64,000 nucleotides of DNA from Acidimicrobiales bacterium (GTDB lineage: Bacteria; Actinomycetota; Acidimicrobiia; Acidimicrobiales; SKKL01). Position 1 is the stretch's first letter. Each line of letters begins with the position of its first letter. Under the pieces are notes generated by a model. That model had not been told where the DNA came from, searched no databases, and saw only the letters and a program-made list of their open reading frames with translations. A program made the translations under genes and the position numbers. The stretch is from the NCBI GenBank assembly GCA_034521975.1, contig JAXHLR010000004.1:184165-248164 (forward strand), given 5' to 3'. Positions 17,648 through 26,653 of the stretch are shown one piece after another.

Positions 17648-18928
17648 GTGGGCACACACGACGACCTCCTGAAGCGCCGGCGAGCCGTGATGCCGGAGTG
17701 GCTCGCGACCTCCTACGAGCACCCCATCGCCATCGACCACGGTGAGGGGAGCTACGTCTGGGACGGCGAGGGCAACCGGTACCTCGACTTCTTCGGCGGC
17801 ATCCTCACGACGATGTGCGGCCACAACCTCGAACCGGTCGTGGACGCGATCCGTCACCAGGCCGGGCAGCTGCTGCACTGCTCGACGCTGTATCTCAACG
17901 AACCCATGATCGAACTCGCCGAGATGATCGCCGAGCTGTCGGGGATCCCCGACGCCAAGGTGTTCTTCACCACCTCGGGCACCGAGGCCAACGACACCGC
18001 GCTCATGCTGGCGGCCTCGTACCGTCGGTCCAACCAGGTGCTCACGTTGCGCAACAGCTACCACGGTCGTTCGTTCTCGACCGTGGCGGTGACCGGTCAC
18101 CGCAGCTGGTCGCCCACCAGCTACTCGGGCCTCTCGGTCGCCTTCGTGCACGGCGGCTACCGGCTGCGGAGCCCGTTCCGCCACCTCGACGACGCGGCCT
18201 ACACCCGGGCCTGCGTCGATGACCTGCAACAGGTGCTCGACATGATGACCGCGGGCGACGTCGCCTGCATGATCGCCGAGCCGATCCAAGGTGTCGGTGG
18301 GGTCGCAGTTCCCCCGCCGGGGTTCTTCGGTGCCATGAAAGAGGTGCTCGACGAGCACGACATCTTGTTCGTGTCCGACGAGGTGCAAACGGGCTGGGGT
18401 CGCACGGGCACGGGGTTCTGGGGCTATGAGGCGCACGACATGGTTCCCGACCTGTTGACCTTCGCCAAGGGCGTCGGCAACGGCTTGGCCCTGGGAGGCG
18501 TGGTCGGCCGCGCCGACATCATGGACCATCTCGAGGCCAAGTCGATCAGCACCTTCGGCGGGAACCCGCTGGCCGCGGCCGGAGCGACGGCGAACCTGCG
18601 CTACCTCCTCGACAACGACCTGCCCGCGAACGCCACCCGCATGGGTGAGCGTCTGGGCTCGGGGCTGCACGCGGCGACCAGCGGTGTCCCCTGGGTGGGC
18701 GAGGTCCGGGGAACCGGTCTCATGTGGGCCGTCGAGACGGTCGTGCCCGGCACCATCGACCCAGCACCGGAGGCCGCAGCGGCGCTCCACGAAGCGACCC
18801 GCGAGCGCAAGCTGCTGCTCGGGCGTGGTGGGCTCTACGGCAACGTCCTGCGCATCGCGCCACCGCTCAACGTGTCCAGCTCCGAGATCGACGACGCGCT
18901 CGGGGTCATCGCCGACTCGCTTCGATGA
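17648..18928 (+). CDS. Class III PLP-dependent aminotransferase
   Basis: A 426-residue fold-type I omega-aminotransferase of the AGXT2/4-aminobutyrate aminotransferase group. Visible features are SGTEANDTALMLAASYRRSN (phosphate contacts), NSYHGRS, IAEPIQGVGGVAVPPPGFF, the PLP-ring Asp in FVSDEVQTGWGRTG, and the Schiff-base lysine in LLTFAKGVGNGLALGG. The C-terminal domain, ending at NVLRIAPPLNVS, is complete. The sequence does not settle the amino donor; candidates include beta-alanine, GABA, alanine-glyoxylate or ethanolamine-type substrates. The gene stands alone, with an apparent leaderless GTG start. Confidence 0.9.
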   Translation: MGTHDDLLKRRRAVMPEWLATSYEHPIAIDHGEGSYVWDGEGNRYLDFFGGILTTMCGHNLEPVVDAIRHQAGQLLHCSTLYLNEPMIELAEMIAELSGIPDAKVFFTTSGTEANDTALMLAASYRRSNQVLTLRNSYHGRSFSTVAVTGHRSWSPTSYSGLSVAFVHGGYRLRSPFRHLDDAAYTRACVDDLQQVLDMMTAGDVACMIAEPIQGVGGVAVPPPGFFGAMKEVLDEHDILFVSDEVQTGWGRTGTGFWGYEAHDMVPDLLTFAKGVGNGLALGGVVGRADIMDHLEAKSISTFGGNPLAAAGATANLRYLLDNDLPANATRMGERLGSGLHAATSGVPWVGEVRGTGLMWAVETVVPGTIDPAPEAAAALHEATRERKLLLGRGGLYGNVLRIAPPLNVSSSEIDDALGVIADSLR

Positions 18929-19208
18929 GCAGGCCCGCACCTGAGACCGGATCCATGCCCGCCCATCGGCCCGGGCTCGGGGAGGGTCAAGGGTTCGACC
19001 GCGATGCCACGATTCGCACCGATGGCCGCCGATAGCGCTACATTGGGAGGAGCGAGGGCCCGGGGCCCTCGGGTCAGGTAGGCGGAGCGGCTGAACGCTC
19101 GGCATCAACGTGTCGTCAGACCGCCCCCTGAGTCGCAGCCGGTGAGACGCCGCCCATTCGAGCAGATGCTCGGTCCAGCGGGTGTTTCGGACTGCGTACG
19201 GAGCACAC
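18929..19208 (+). other. Non-coding gap with promoter and structured leader before the SNF2 gene
   Basis: This 280-nt gap holds no supportable gene. TACATT at 19039-19044 could be a -10 element without a good -35. The 160 nt after it contain a perfect 8-bp hairpin with a 3-nt loop (19053-19071, arms CGAGGGCC/GGCCCTCG) and a second stem of 5 bp around GGCTGAA (GAGCG/CGCTC, near 19086). This looks like a structured 5' leader. It matches no RNA family I can name; SRP RNA and tRNA patterns were considered and do not fit. Confidence 0.4.
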
Positions 19209-22200
19209 ATGCACCAGAGCACGGGAGTGGTCGAACCGCTCCGAACCAACGGCATCGACGCGGCATCCCCGCCGAATCGGACCATCCGACGCGCCGACGG
19301 CGACGTGGAGACGACCCGCGTCCGGCCCGACCGCGCCACGCTGCGGGCGCTCGCGGTCACCGCCGCGGCGGCCGAGGCCACCGCCGACCAGCTCGCCGTG
19401 CTCGACGCCGACCGCCACGCGTGGCTCCGCACGCTCGACGATCTGCTCGACGAGACCGAGGACGCGCTCGACTCGCTTCGCTCCTCGAAGCGGCCCGAGC
19501 GCGACCAGGCGATCGCTGATCTCGAGGCCGAACGGAAGCGCCTCCTCGCGGCGGTCGACCTGTTGACCGGGGCCGCCGATGTCGACGCGTCGGGTCCGGT
19601 CATGGAGGCAGCGGGCGAGGTCCGACTGCAGATGTCGTGGAACGCGGGCCGGATCGTCGCCTGGGCCGGAGGCCCCGGCGTCCCGCCGGCGACCGAGGAC
19701 GACCTTCGCGCGCTCCTCACCTCCGCCGGCGCACCCGGTTCCGGCTGGACCAGCCACGATCCTGTCCCCATCCCGTCCTCGGCCCCAGCGCCGTCGATGG
19801 CCACCGAGGTCGGGTCGGTGCTCGGGTGGCTGGTGGCCGTCGGAGCCGACGAGCAGCGCCACGAGTGCGGGTCGAGCGTCGAGTGGTTCGGCCGCCTCGC
19901 CACCTGGGCGGTGCGCCTGGTCGCCAGAGGTGCGATCGTCCCTGCGCTCCGGGTCGACACCACCGGCGGTCGCCCCCAACCGAACAGCACCGCCGAGCAT
20001 GCCGTGCGCTGGCGACCGGCCCTCGTCGATGCCGCCGAGCTCGAACGCACCACCGGGGCCATCCCGGGGCCGGTCACCGCGGTGGCCCGCGTGGCTCCCA
20101 AGGAGCTCACCCTCGCCGTCCTCGAGACCATGGTCCACGCCATCGCGATCCGCGCCGCGGCCCAGCTCGAGTTCCCGGCTCCACCCCCCGATCCGCGCTC
20201 CACCGCCGACGTCGCCGAGGCGTTCCTCACCCGCCTCGACGGCTCAACCTTCACTGCCCCGGTCCGGTCAGGGGCCGAGCTGAGCTCTCGACTCGACCGA
20301 TGGGCCAAGCCGGTCACCGAACCGGCCGGCACCACGCTGGTGGTCACCCTCGACCCGCCGGACAGCAGCAACGCCTGGTTCCTCTCGGTGCTCGGCCCGA
20401 ACCCCGAAGGCGAGCTGGTCCCCGTCGAGGTCGCGCTGGTCGACTCCCGCTCGAAGCGACAGATGTCCCAGCAGCTCAACCGACTCGAACGTCTGCTGCC
20501 AGCGCTGCAGCGACCGGGTGGCCTGCGCCGCGGCCAGGTCTATCTCAGCCAGGACGAAGCCTGGGAGCTCATGACCGAGACCGGCGACGCGCTCGTCACC
20601 GCCGGCTTCGAGGTGCGCGTCCCGTCACTGTCCCGCCGGCGCCCGTCGCCCACCCTGCGCCTCACCACCGAGAGCGACGACACCGTCGTGGGAGCGAACC
20701 AGCTGGCCTCGGTGCGCTGGTCGGCCGTGTTCGACGATGTCGAACTGACCGCCACCGACATCGCCGCGCTGGCCGCCGAGGCCCGTCCGTTGGTCAAGTC
20801 GCGTGGGCGTTGGGTCGAGCTCGACCGAGCCGACCTGGCCGAGGCCGCCGCGGCCCTGGCCGAGCACGCCGACCGCACCAAGATGACCGGGGCCGAGGTG
20901 CTTCGCTTCGGTGTCGGACTCGACGGGTCGCCGTTGTCCGGTGGCATCACCGTGGCGGGTTCGAGCTGGGCCGCCGACCTGCTGGCCAAGGCCGACGCCG
21001 CGACCGCCGAGGCCGACCCACAGCCCGAAGGCTTCGTCGGCGAACTGCGTTCCTACCAGGCAGAGGCGGTCGGCTGGCTCAACTTCCTCGACTCGGTTCA
21101 GCTCGGCGGCTGCCTGGCACTCGACATGGGGCTGGGCAAGACCCCGACGGTCCTCGCCCACCTCACCCGTATGCACGGACGCGGCCCGGCGCTGGTGATC
21201 GCGCCGCCGGCGGTGGTGGGGAACTGGGCAGCCGAAGCCCGCCGCTTCACGCCCGATCTGCGGGTGGTGATCCACCACGGCGCGTCCCGCGCCTCGGCCA
21301 AGGAGCTCGCCGCCGAGGTCGACGGCGCCGACGTGGTCATCACCACCTACGGCACCGCGGTCCGCGACGTCGACGCCCTGGCCGACCTGCACTGGGAGCA
21401 CGTCGTGCTCGACGAGGCCCAGGCGATCAAGAACCCGGCCAACGAGACCTCCCAGCAGCTGCGGCGCATCCCCGCCAGCATCCGCCTCGCCCTCACCGGC
21501 ACCCCGGTCGAGAACGGTCTCGGCGATCTGTGGTCGATTCTCGACTTCACCAACCCCGGTCTGGTCGGCGACCGCAACACCTTCGTGGCGGCACTCTCCA
21601 AGTCCGGTTCGGGTCGCGGTCCCAAGGGTGCCGAGGGAGGCCTGCGGGCACTCAACGGCATCCTGGTGTTCCGCCGCACCAAGGCCGAGCCCGCGGTGGC
21701 CGAGGAGCTCCCCGACCGCATCGACGAGCTCGACCGTTGCAGCATGACCCCCGAACAGATCGGCCTCTACCAGGCGGTCCTCGACAGCCTGGTCACCTCC
21801 ACCAGCACCGACACCGACGGCGCCGAGCAACCCAAGCAGGGAGCGATCCTCGCGGCCATCACCGCGCTCAAGCAGATCTGCAACCACCCGGTCGCCTACC
21901 AGGACGACGGCGAACCGCTCGACGGCCGCTCCGGCAAGCTGGCCCGCCTCGAGGAGATCGTCGACTCCGTGTACACCTCCAACGAGCGAGTGCTGGTGTT
22001 CACCCACTTCGCCCGCTGGGGCGAACGCCTCGCCGACCACCTCAGCGAGCGCTTCGGCAGGCCGGTCGCCTGCTACCACGGCGGCCTGTCCCGCAAGGAG
22101 CGCGATCGCATCATCGACGACTTCCAGCACAGCGACGAACCCGGCGCGCTGGTCCTGTCGCTCAAGGCCGGCGGCACCGGACTCAACCTCACCGCCGCCA

Positions 22201-22589
22201 GCCACGTCGTGCTCTACGACCGCTGGTGGAACCCTGCGGTCGAGGACCAGGCCCGCGATCGGGCCTGGCGGATCGGCCAGACCCGCACCGTCATCTCCCA
22301 CCGGCTGGTCTGTCCCGGCACCGTCGACGAGCGGGTCGAAGAGGTCGTGGCCGGAAAGCGCCACATCGCCGACATGGTGCTCCCCAAGTCCTCGTCGCTC
22401 GCCGATCTCGATGCCTCCCAGCTCCGCACCGCGCTCGGCCTGCGTTCCGACGAGCTGCTCACCGAGGAGACGCCCACGGCCTCGGTCACCGGCACCGAAG
22501 GCTCCGACGACGACACCGACACCGATGCCGATGCCGATGCCGATGCCGATGCCACCGACCACGCACCCGAGGAGGTGACGGTCCCGTGA
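19209..22589 (+). CDS. SNF2-family DEAD-like ATPase with SNF2-associated N-terminal region
   Basis: A 1126-residue SF2 translocase of the HepA/SNF2 group, expected to move on double-stranded DNA and remodel bound proteins. The N-terminal ~600 residues form the large actinobacterial region that precedes the motor. The motor begins at LRSYQAEAVGWLNFL, with Walker A LALDMGLGKTPTVLAHL, motif II VVLDEAQAIKNPAN, motif III ALTGTPVENGLGDLW, RecA2 VLVFTHFARWGERLADHL, and motifs V/VI LKAGGTGLNLTAAS and DRAWRIGQTRTV. The Asp-rich tail is partly encoded by a GATGCC repeat. The ATG at 19209 follows GGAG with a 5-nt gap; GTG at 19182 is the alternative. The stop overlaps a downstream 96-codon gene. Confidence 0.92.
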   Translation: MHQSTGVVEPLRTNGIDAASPPNRTIRRADGDVETTRVRPDRATLRALAVTAAAAEATADQLAVLDADRHAWLRTLDDLLDETEDALDSLRSSKRPERDQAIADLEAERKRLLAAVDLLTGAADVDASGPVMEAAGEVRLQMSWNAGRIVAWAGGPGVPPATEDDLRALLTSAGAPGSGWTSHDPVPIPSSAPAPSMATEVGSVLGWLVAVGADEQRHECGSSVEWFGRLATWAVRLVARGAIVPALRVDTTGGRPQPNSTAEHAVRWRPALVDAAELERTTGAIPGPVTAVARVAPKELTLAVLETMVHAIAIRAAAQLEFPAPPPDPRSTADVAEAFLTRLDGSTFTAPVRSGAELSSRLDRWAKPVTEPAGTTLVVTLDPPDSSNAWFLSVLGPNPEGELVPVEVALVDSRSKRQMSQQLNRLERLLPALQRPGGLRRGQVYLSQDEAWELMTETGDALVTAGFEVRVPSLSRRRPSPTLRLTTESDDTVVGANQLASVRWSAVFDDVELTATDIAALAAEARPLVKSRGRWVELDRADLAEAAAALAEHADRTKMTGAEVLRFGVGLDGSPLSGGITVAGSSWAADLLAKADAATAEADPQPEGFVGELRSYQAEAVGWLNFLDSVQLGGCLALDMGLGKTPTVLAHLTRMHGRGPALVIAPPAVVGNWAAEARRFTPDLRVVIHHGASRASAKELAAEVDGADVVITTYGTAVRDVDALADLHWEHVVLDEAQAIKNPANETSQQLRRIPASIRLALTGTPVENGLGDLWSILDFTNPGLVGDRNTFVAALSKSGSGRGPKGAEGGLRALNGILVFRRTKAEPAVAEELPDRIDELDRCSMTPEQIGLYQAVLDSLVTSTSTDTDGAEQPKQGAILAAITALKQICNHPVAYQDDGEPLDGRSGKLARLEEIVDSVYTSNERVLVFTHFARWGERLADHLSERFGRPVACYHGGLSRKERDRIIDDFQHSDEPGALVLSLKAGGTGLNLTAASHVVLYDRWWNPAVEDQARDRAWRIGQTRTVISHRLVCPGTVDERVEEVVAGKRHIADMVLPKSSSLADLDASQLRTALGLRSDELLTEETPTASVTGTEGSDDDTDTDADADADADATDHAPEEVTVP
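22524..22553 (+). repeat. Five GATGCC units encoding (Asp-Ala)5
   Basis: A perfect hexanucleotide array near the 3' end of the SNF2 gene. It encodes an Asp/Ala run in the acidic tail and is likely to vary in copy number. Confidence 0.85.
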
Positions 22590-22876
22590 GCCCACGCCGC
22601 CGCAGCAAGAAGCGCTCTGGACGCAGCCGTCAGGGACAGCAGCCGATCGAGTTCTGGAAGGCGGTGCCCGACCTCGGTCCGATCGACGCGGTTCGGCCTG
22701 CCCGGGATCCGGGCGCGGTCGTTCGGTCCCTCGGAAGCCCGCCCCTCACCGGTCAGGCCGGAGTCTCCGACCACTACCTCGACGCGGCGGTGCGCAAAGC
22801 AGCGCAGATGGCCACCGCGCTCGCCGCCGCCGAGAACCTGCTCGCCGAACCCGACGACGACCAAGACGATCGCTGA
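22586..22876 (+). CDS. Small charged protein coupled to the SNF2 ATPase
   Basis: An unrecognised 96-residue protein. The GTG at 22586 overlaps the TGA of the SNF2 gene by 4 nt (GTGA), a strong sign of coupled translation. The N-terminus is very basic (SPRRRSKKRSGRSRQGQQ), suited to nucleic acid contact. A short motif PIEFWKAVPDL follows, then a helix rich in Ala (AAVRKAAQMATALAAAENLL) and an acidic end EPDDDQDDR. No domain is assigned. The gene order suggests an accessory subunit of the SNF2 protein. Confidence 0.7.
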   Translation: MSPRRRSKKRSGRSRQGQQPIEFWKAVPDLGPIDAVRPARDPGAVVRSLGSPPLTGQAGVSDHYLDAAVRKAAQMATALAAAENLLAEPDDDQDDR

Positions 22877-22967
22877 ACACCCCGACGGCGGAGGTCCGAA
22901 CGTCGTCCCACGCCTCCCTCCCCGCAGATAGGGTGGTGTGACAACAGGCGCAAACGAGGGGGTCGCC

Positions 22968-23408
22968 ATGGCCGAGAACGATCCTGACGCACCCGCAGGC
23001 GGCGACGCCTCCACGCCCGAGACAGGCGACCACACCATCGAACGCCGGCAGTCGCCACGGCTTCGCGTCACCCTCGACGCCAGCTATCGCCGCTTGGGCC
23101 ACGACGACGGCGGAGACCAGACCCGGACCGTCGACGTCTCCCACGGAGGTGCGCGCATCGCCGCCCCCAGCCAGATGTCGGTGGGCGACGTCCTTCAGCT
23201 CGTGGTGCAGATGCCCCACGGGATCGAGCTCACCCTGCAAGGTCTGGTGGTTCAGATCTCTGACACCGAGGGCCAGCACGCACACGTCGCGTTCGACTCG
23301 CTTTCAGCGGCCGCGGCCGATCTGTTGACCGAGTTGCTACAGGAGCAAGCCGAACGCCAGGCCGCAGCGGCCGATGCCGCCGAGGAGGCCACCCCATCCG
23401 ACGGGTAG
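22968..23408 (+). CDS. PilZ domain protein (c-di-GMP receptor)
   Basis: A 146-residue stand-alone PilZ protein. The c-di-GMP-binding elements are both present: RxxxR in ERRQSPRLRVTLD and [D/N]xSxxG in TVDVSHGGARIAAP, spaced as in ligand-binding members. The N-terminal ~25 residues are acidic and probably disordered; the C-terminus is an Ala/Glu-rich helix (LLQEQAERQAAAADAAEEA). It probably reads out signals made by the window's cyclases. The ATG at 22968 is set by GAGGGGG about 5 nt upstream. The target process is not evident from neighbours. Confidence 0.85.
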   Translation: MAENDPDAPAGGDASTPETGDHTIERRQSPRLRVTLDASYRRLGHDDGGDQTRTVDVSHGGARIAAPSQMSVGDVLQLVVQMPHGIELTLQGLVVQISDTEGQHAHVAFDSLSAAAADLLTELLQEQAERQAAAADAAEEATPSDG

Positions 23409-23432
23409 CGTCCGCGGCACCGGCCTGCTTTG

Positions 23433-23912
23433 TCAGCTGAACATCACGCGCGTGATCCAGTCGGCGACGACCGCCGGACGTTCCTCGCCCTCGGCCTCGA
23501 TGGTGTAGGTCTTGGTGACCTGGACACTGTCGCCCTTGAGCTCGACCGACTTCACCACGCTCGAGGCCCGGATCCTCGACCCGACCTTGACGGGGGTGAC
23601 GAAGCGGACCTTGTCGAACCCGTAGTTCATGCCCATTATCAGCCCCGACAGCCCTTCTCCCCCACCGCCACTCGGGCGGATCGACGCCGCAAGGTGGGTG
23701 AGCATCGACAGGGTGAGGAACCCGTGGGCGATGGTCCCCCCGAAGATGGGTTCGGCCCGTTCCGGATCGACGTGGATGAACTGATGGTCGTGGGTGACGT
23801 CGGCGAACTGGTCGACCTGCTCCTGTGTCACCTCGAACCACTCGCCCGACCCTTCATCGGTTCCCTCGGTGTCCTTCAGACGCTCGTAGGCAGCTTCGGC
23901 GTTGCTCGCCAT
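23433..23912 (-). CDS. MaoC-like (R)-specific enoyl-CoA hydratase
   Basis: A 159-residue hot-dog-fold dehydratase. The hydratase 2 motif is present: FADVTHDHQFIHVDPERA supplies the catalytic Asp and His, followed by FGGTIAHGFLTLSML. It hydrates 2-enoyl-CoA, as in lipid metabolism or polyhydroxyalkanoate precursor supply. The size and NodN-like sequence fit the short single-domain form, which acts as a dimer. The ATG at 23912 follows AGGAGAGG at a good distance; the longer open frame to 23957 is not needed. No operon partner is adjacent. Confidence 0.92.
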   Translation of the reverse strand: MASNAEAAYERLKDTEGTDEGSGEWFEVTQEQVDQFADVTHDHQFIHVDPERAEPIFGGTIAHGFLTLSMLTHLAASIRPSGGGGEGLSGLIMGMNYGFDKVRFVTPVKVGSRIRASSVVKSVELKGDSVQVTKTYTIEAEGEERPAVVADWITRVMFS

Positions 23913-23994
23913 GTGTCCCCTCTCCTCACAGGTGTCGTTCACCGGCACGGTACACACCGGATCGCGGCGCAGGCGAGACCGCGAGCCCGCCGGT

Positions 23995-24528
23995 TCACAA
24001 ATCGGGCAGTGGTCCCTGGCTGAGCGCGAACGACTCGGTCACGATCCAACGGGCACCATCGAACGCGGTGAGGTGCACCTCGCCCACCCGGAACTCGAGC
24101 CGCGGATCGTCACCGGCGAGCACCTTGTACGCCTTGGGTCCCGAGCGTGAGGTTCGGGGGTGCACGATCGACGCGTGGGGAACGACCTGCAGGGGAACGA
24201 ACGGCGACCACAGCACGAGCTCCCTGAGCCGGGCCAGCATCCCGGCCGGATCCTCGACCAGGTGGTAGATGCCCCTGGCCGGCTTGTTCTCGTGCGCCAC
24301 CACCGGGCCCAGCCTCATCGGGAACGGTGGGATGCGCGCCGCCGCAGCACCCAGCCGTGCTCGCAGCAACGCCGGATCGGGCGCCTCCTCCGGGTAGGCC
24401 ACGGTCACATGGGCGTCGATCTGCCTGGATGCTCGCGGGTCCCACTCGCGGCGGAGCGGCTCGATGTGCTCGGCTGCCCGGCCGGTGACGAACACCGTGG
24501 CGTGATGGCGCGACAGCTCCCCCATCAC
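23995..24528 (-). CDS. 2'-5' RNA ligase-like 2H phosphoesterase
   Basis: A 177-residue 2H-superfamily protein (LigT/ThpR-like). The two HxTx-type motifs are visible as HVTVAYPEEA (about residue 40) and PHASIVHPRTS (about 123, with Ser in place of Thr, which the family tolerates). Members hydrolyse cyclic phosphates or 2'-5' bonds in RNA; the in vivo substrate is unknown. Either the GTG at 24528 or the ATG at 24525 could be the start, with AGGTG overlapping. It lies 18 nt after the downstream-oriented PAS-GGDEF-EAL/HDOD genes. Confidence 0.82.
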   Translation of the reverse strand: MMGELSRHHATVFVTGRAAEHIEPLRREWDPRASRQIDAHVTVAYPEEAPDPALLRARLGAAAARIPPFPMRLGPVVAHENKPARGIYHLVEDPAGMLARLRELVLWSPFVPLQVVPHASIVHPRTSRSGPKAYKVLAGDDPRLEFRVGEVHLTAFDGARWIVTESFALSQGPLPDL

Positions 24529-24546
24529 CTGAGCCTGCCACGGGCG

Positions 24547-26646
24547 TCAGGCTGAGCGATCCATGCCCGATCCCCCGGCCAGCAGGGTGATGAGCGCGGT
24601 GATCTCGTCGGCGGGGACGGGATGGCTGAACAGGTAGCCCTGGGCCAGAGGCACACCGAGCTCGGTCAGGATGGCGGCCTGCTCGACGGTCTCGACCCCT
24701 TCGGCCACCACCGGAAGTCCGAGCGCCCCCGAGAGGGCGACGATGGCCTCGATCATTGCCGTGCTCGATCGGTCGAGAGCGGCGATGAACTCTCGGTCGA
24801 TCTTGAGCGTGTCGACCGGGAGGCGGTGCAGGTGGGCCAGCGACGAGTACCCGGTGCCGAAGTCATCGATCGAAATGGACGGGCCCAGCGCCTTGAGCGC
24901 GCCGAGGGTGCCGAGCGACATCGCCGGGTCGGTCATGATCGCCGATTCGGTCAGCTCGAGGTGGAGGGCTTCGCCAGGCAGGCCAAAGGAGTGAAGCGCC
25001 GCCTCGACGTGGCCTGCGAGCAGGGGTTCGGTGAGGTCACGGGCGGACATGTTCACCGCGACGAACAGCTCCGAGCACCCCGGCAACGATCTCCAGTCGC
25101 ACATCGGCGCCAGCGCCCGCTCGAGGATGCGACGAGCGAGCGAGGTGATGAGCCCACTCTCCTCCGCCACCGGGATGAAATCGACCGGCGAGACCGAGCC
25201 CAGCTCGGGGTGGGTCCAGCGGGCGAGCGCCTCCATGCCGACGACCCGGCCCGCCGCCAGATCGACGATCGGCTGGAAGTGGACGCTGAGCTCGTCGCTG
25301 TTGGTGTCCACCGCACGTCGCAGTGCGGCCGCGATCCCGATCCGGCGCTGGGTGCCATCGCGCATCTCCTCGTCGAGCCGCTCGGCCCGGTTCTTGCCCT
25401 TACGCTTGGCCTGGAACAGGGCGATGTCGGCGTCGCTGAGCAGGCCCTCGACGTCGAGCTCGTTGGCTCCTTGGGCGGGACCCTCGGGCCAGACGACGCC
25501 GATGCTGGCGGTGACCACGCTGTCCTGGCCCATGAGGTCGACCGGTTCGCGGATCGTGGCCAGCACCCGGTCGGCGACGCGATCGACGACCGAACGGTCG
25601 GGAACGTGGCGCAGCAACAGGACGAACTCGTCGTCGCCGAAGCGGATGACGGTGTCGCTCGAGCGGGCGCACCGACGGAGGCGGTTGGCCATCTCGATGA
25701 GCAGCTCGTCGCCGGCGGTGTGACCGAGCGAGTCGTTGATGTCCTTGAAGTCGTCGAGGTCGATGAACAGCACGGCGGGGTGACCGCGGTCCTCCGCCAA
25801 GACCCGCTCGAGGTGCTGCCAGAGGGCGGTGCGGTTCGCCAAGCCGGTGAGCGGGTCCTGCAAGGCCTGGGCCACCAGTTGCTCGCTCAGGTCGAGGCGC
25901 TCGGTGACGTCATTGACGGTGGCGACGAAGCCGACGTCGCGACCCCCGCCGGGCGAGACCGGCGAGAGGTGCACCTCCGCCCGCCGCTCGCCGGAGCGCG
26001 GATGTAGGACGCGCAGCGAGAGGTGTCGATCGGTGCACTCGGTGAGGACTTCGGCGATGGCTTCTTCCGCTGCCAGTCCGTCGTCGGGATGGAGCCGGTC
26101 GAGCCAGCCGAAGCCGACGAGGTCCTCGGCCGGTGCGCCGAAGATCTCGGTGCAGCGCTCGTTGGCGAAGTCGGCGCGCATCCCGAACTCCGAGGACAGG
26201 ATCCCGGTCGGAACGCTCGTGGCGACCTGCTCGAACTTGTCCTCGAAGGCCCGCAGTCGGATGGCCTGCCGGAACTCCTCACCGAGCTGACGGGCGGTGA
26301 CCACCATCCGGTCGCCGTCGGCCGGCATGGCGCGGACGGTGACCGAGACCGGCGTGCCAACCCCGGCCGAGTGGTGAGCGGTGGCGGTGGCCTCGACCGG
26401 CGCGACCCGGCCGGCAGCTGCGGCCCGACGCGCCCGGTCGACGACGGCCTCGGAGCCTCCGGGCAGCTCGATCAGCTCCCAGCACGGACGGCCGGCCACC
26501 TCGGCACCGAGCAGATCTCTCATCGCCTGGTTGGCGATCTCGATCGTCCCATCGACACCGGCGACCAGCACCCCGATCGGGATGAGGTCGATGACGGCGG
26601 AGTCGCTGAGGGCGGCGAGGTCGACGTTGTCGGCGCGGTGCGGCAC
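24547..26646 (-). CDS. PAS-PAS-GGDEF-EAL protein (probable c-di-GMP phosphodiesterase)
   Basis: A 699-residue soluble regulator. PAS1 begins VIDLIPIGVLVAGVDGTIEI, PAS2 lies near residues 135-245 (ATSVPTGILSSEFGM), and GGDEF starts at DPLTGLANRTALWQHL. The cyclase motif is GDDEF (residues 337-341): the second Gly is Asp, which should cripple catalysis. RSSD is kept at the I-site position. The EAL domain has EALARWTHPELG (Glu472) and DDFGTGYSSLAHLHRL, both canonical, so phosphodiesterase activity is expected. The GTG at 26646 has AGGAG 4-5 nt upstream. It follows the HDOD gene by 7 nt, indicating co-transcription. Confidence 0.92.
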   Translation of the reverse strand: MPHRADNVDLAALSDSAVIDLIPIGVLVAGVDGTIEIANQAMRDLLGAEVAGRPCWELIELPGGSEAVVDRARRAAAAGRVAPVEATATAHHSAGVGTPVSVTVRAMPADGDRMVVTARQLGEEFRQAIRLRAFEDKFEQVATSVPTGILSSEFGMRADFANERCTEIFGAPAEDLVGFGWLDRLHPDDGLAAEEAIAEVLTECTDRHLSLRVLHPRSGERRAEVHLSPVSPGGGRDVGFVATVNDVTERLDLSEQLVAQALQDPLTGLANRTALWQHLERVLAEDRGHPAVLFIDLDDFKDINDSLGHTAGDELLIEMANRLRRCARSSDTVIRFGDDEFVLLLRHVPDRSVVDRVADRVLATIREPVDLMGQDSVVTASIGVVWPEGPAQGANELDVEGLLSDADIALFQAKRKGKNRAERLDEEMRDGTQRRIGIAAALRRAVDTNSDELSVHFQPIVDLAAGRVVGMEALARWTHPELGSVSPVDFIPVAEESGLITSLARRILERALAPMCDWRSLPGCSELFVAVNMSARDLTEPLLAGHVEAALHSFGLPGEALHLELTESAIMTDPAMSLGTLGALKALGPSISIDDFGTGYSSLAHLHRLPVDTLKIDREFIAALDRSSTAMIEAIVALSGALGLPVVAEGVETVEQAAILTELGVPLAQGYLFSHPVPADEITALITLLAGGSGMDRSA

Positions 26647-26653
26647 GTGGCTC

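Noticed and set aside
18971..19030. Possible tRNA T-arm (GGTTCGACC)
   Set aside because: The flanking bases do not form a T-stem, and no acceptor, D or anticodon arms can be built around it. No other tRNA-like fold was seen in the window.
19060..19140. Possible SRP RNA (GGTCAGGT followed by purine-rich sequence)
   Set aside because: The invariant GGAAGGAAGCAGCC-type apical loop of bacterial SRP RNA is absent.
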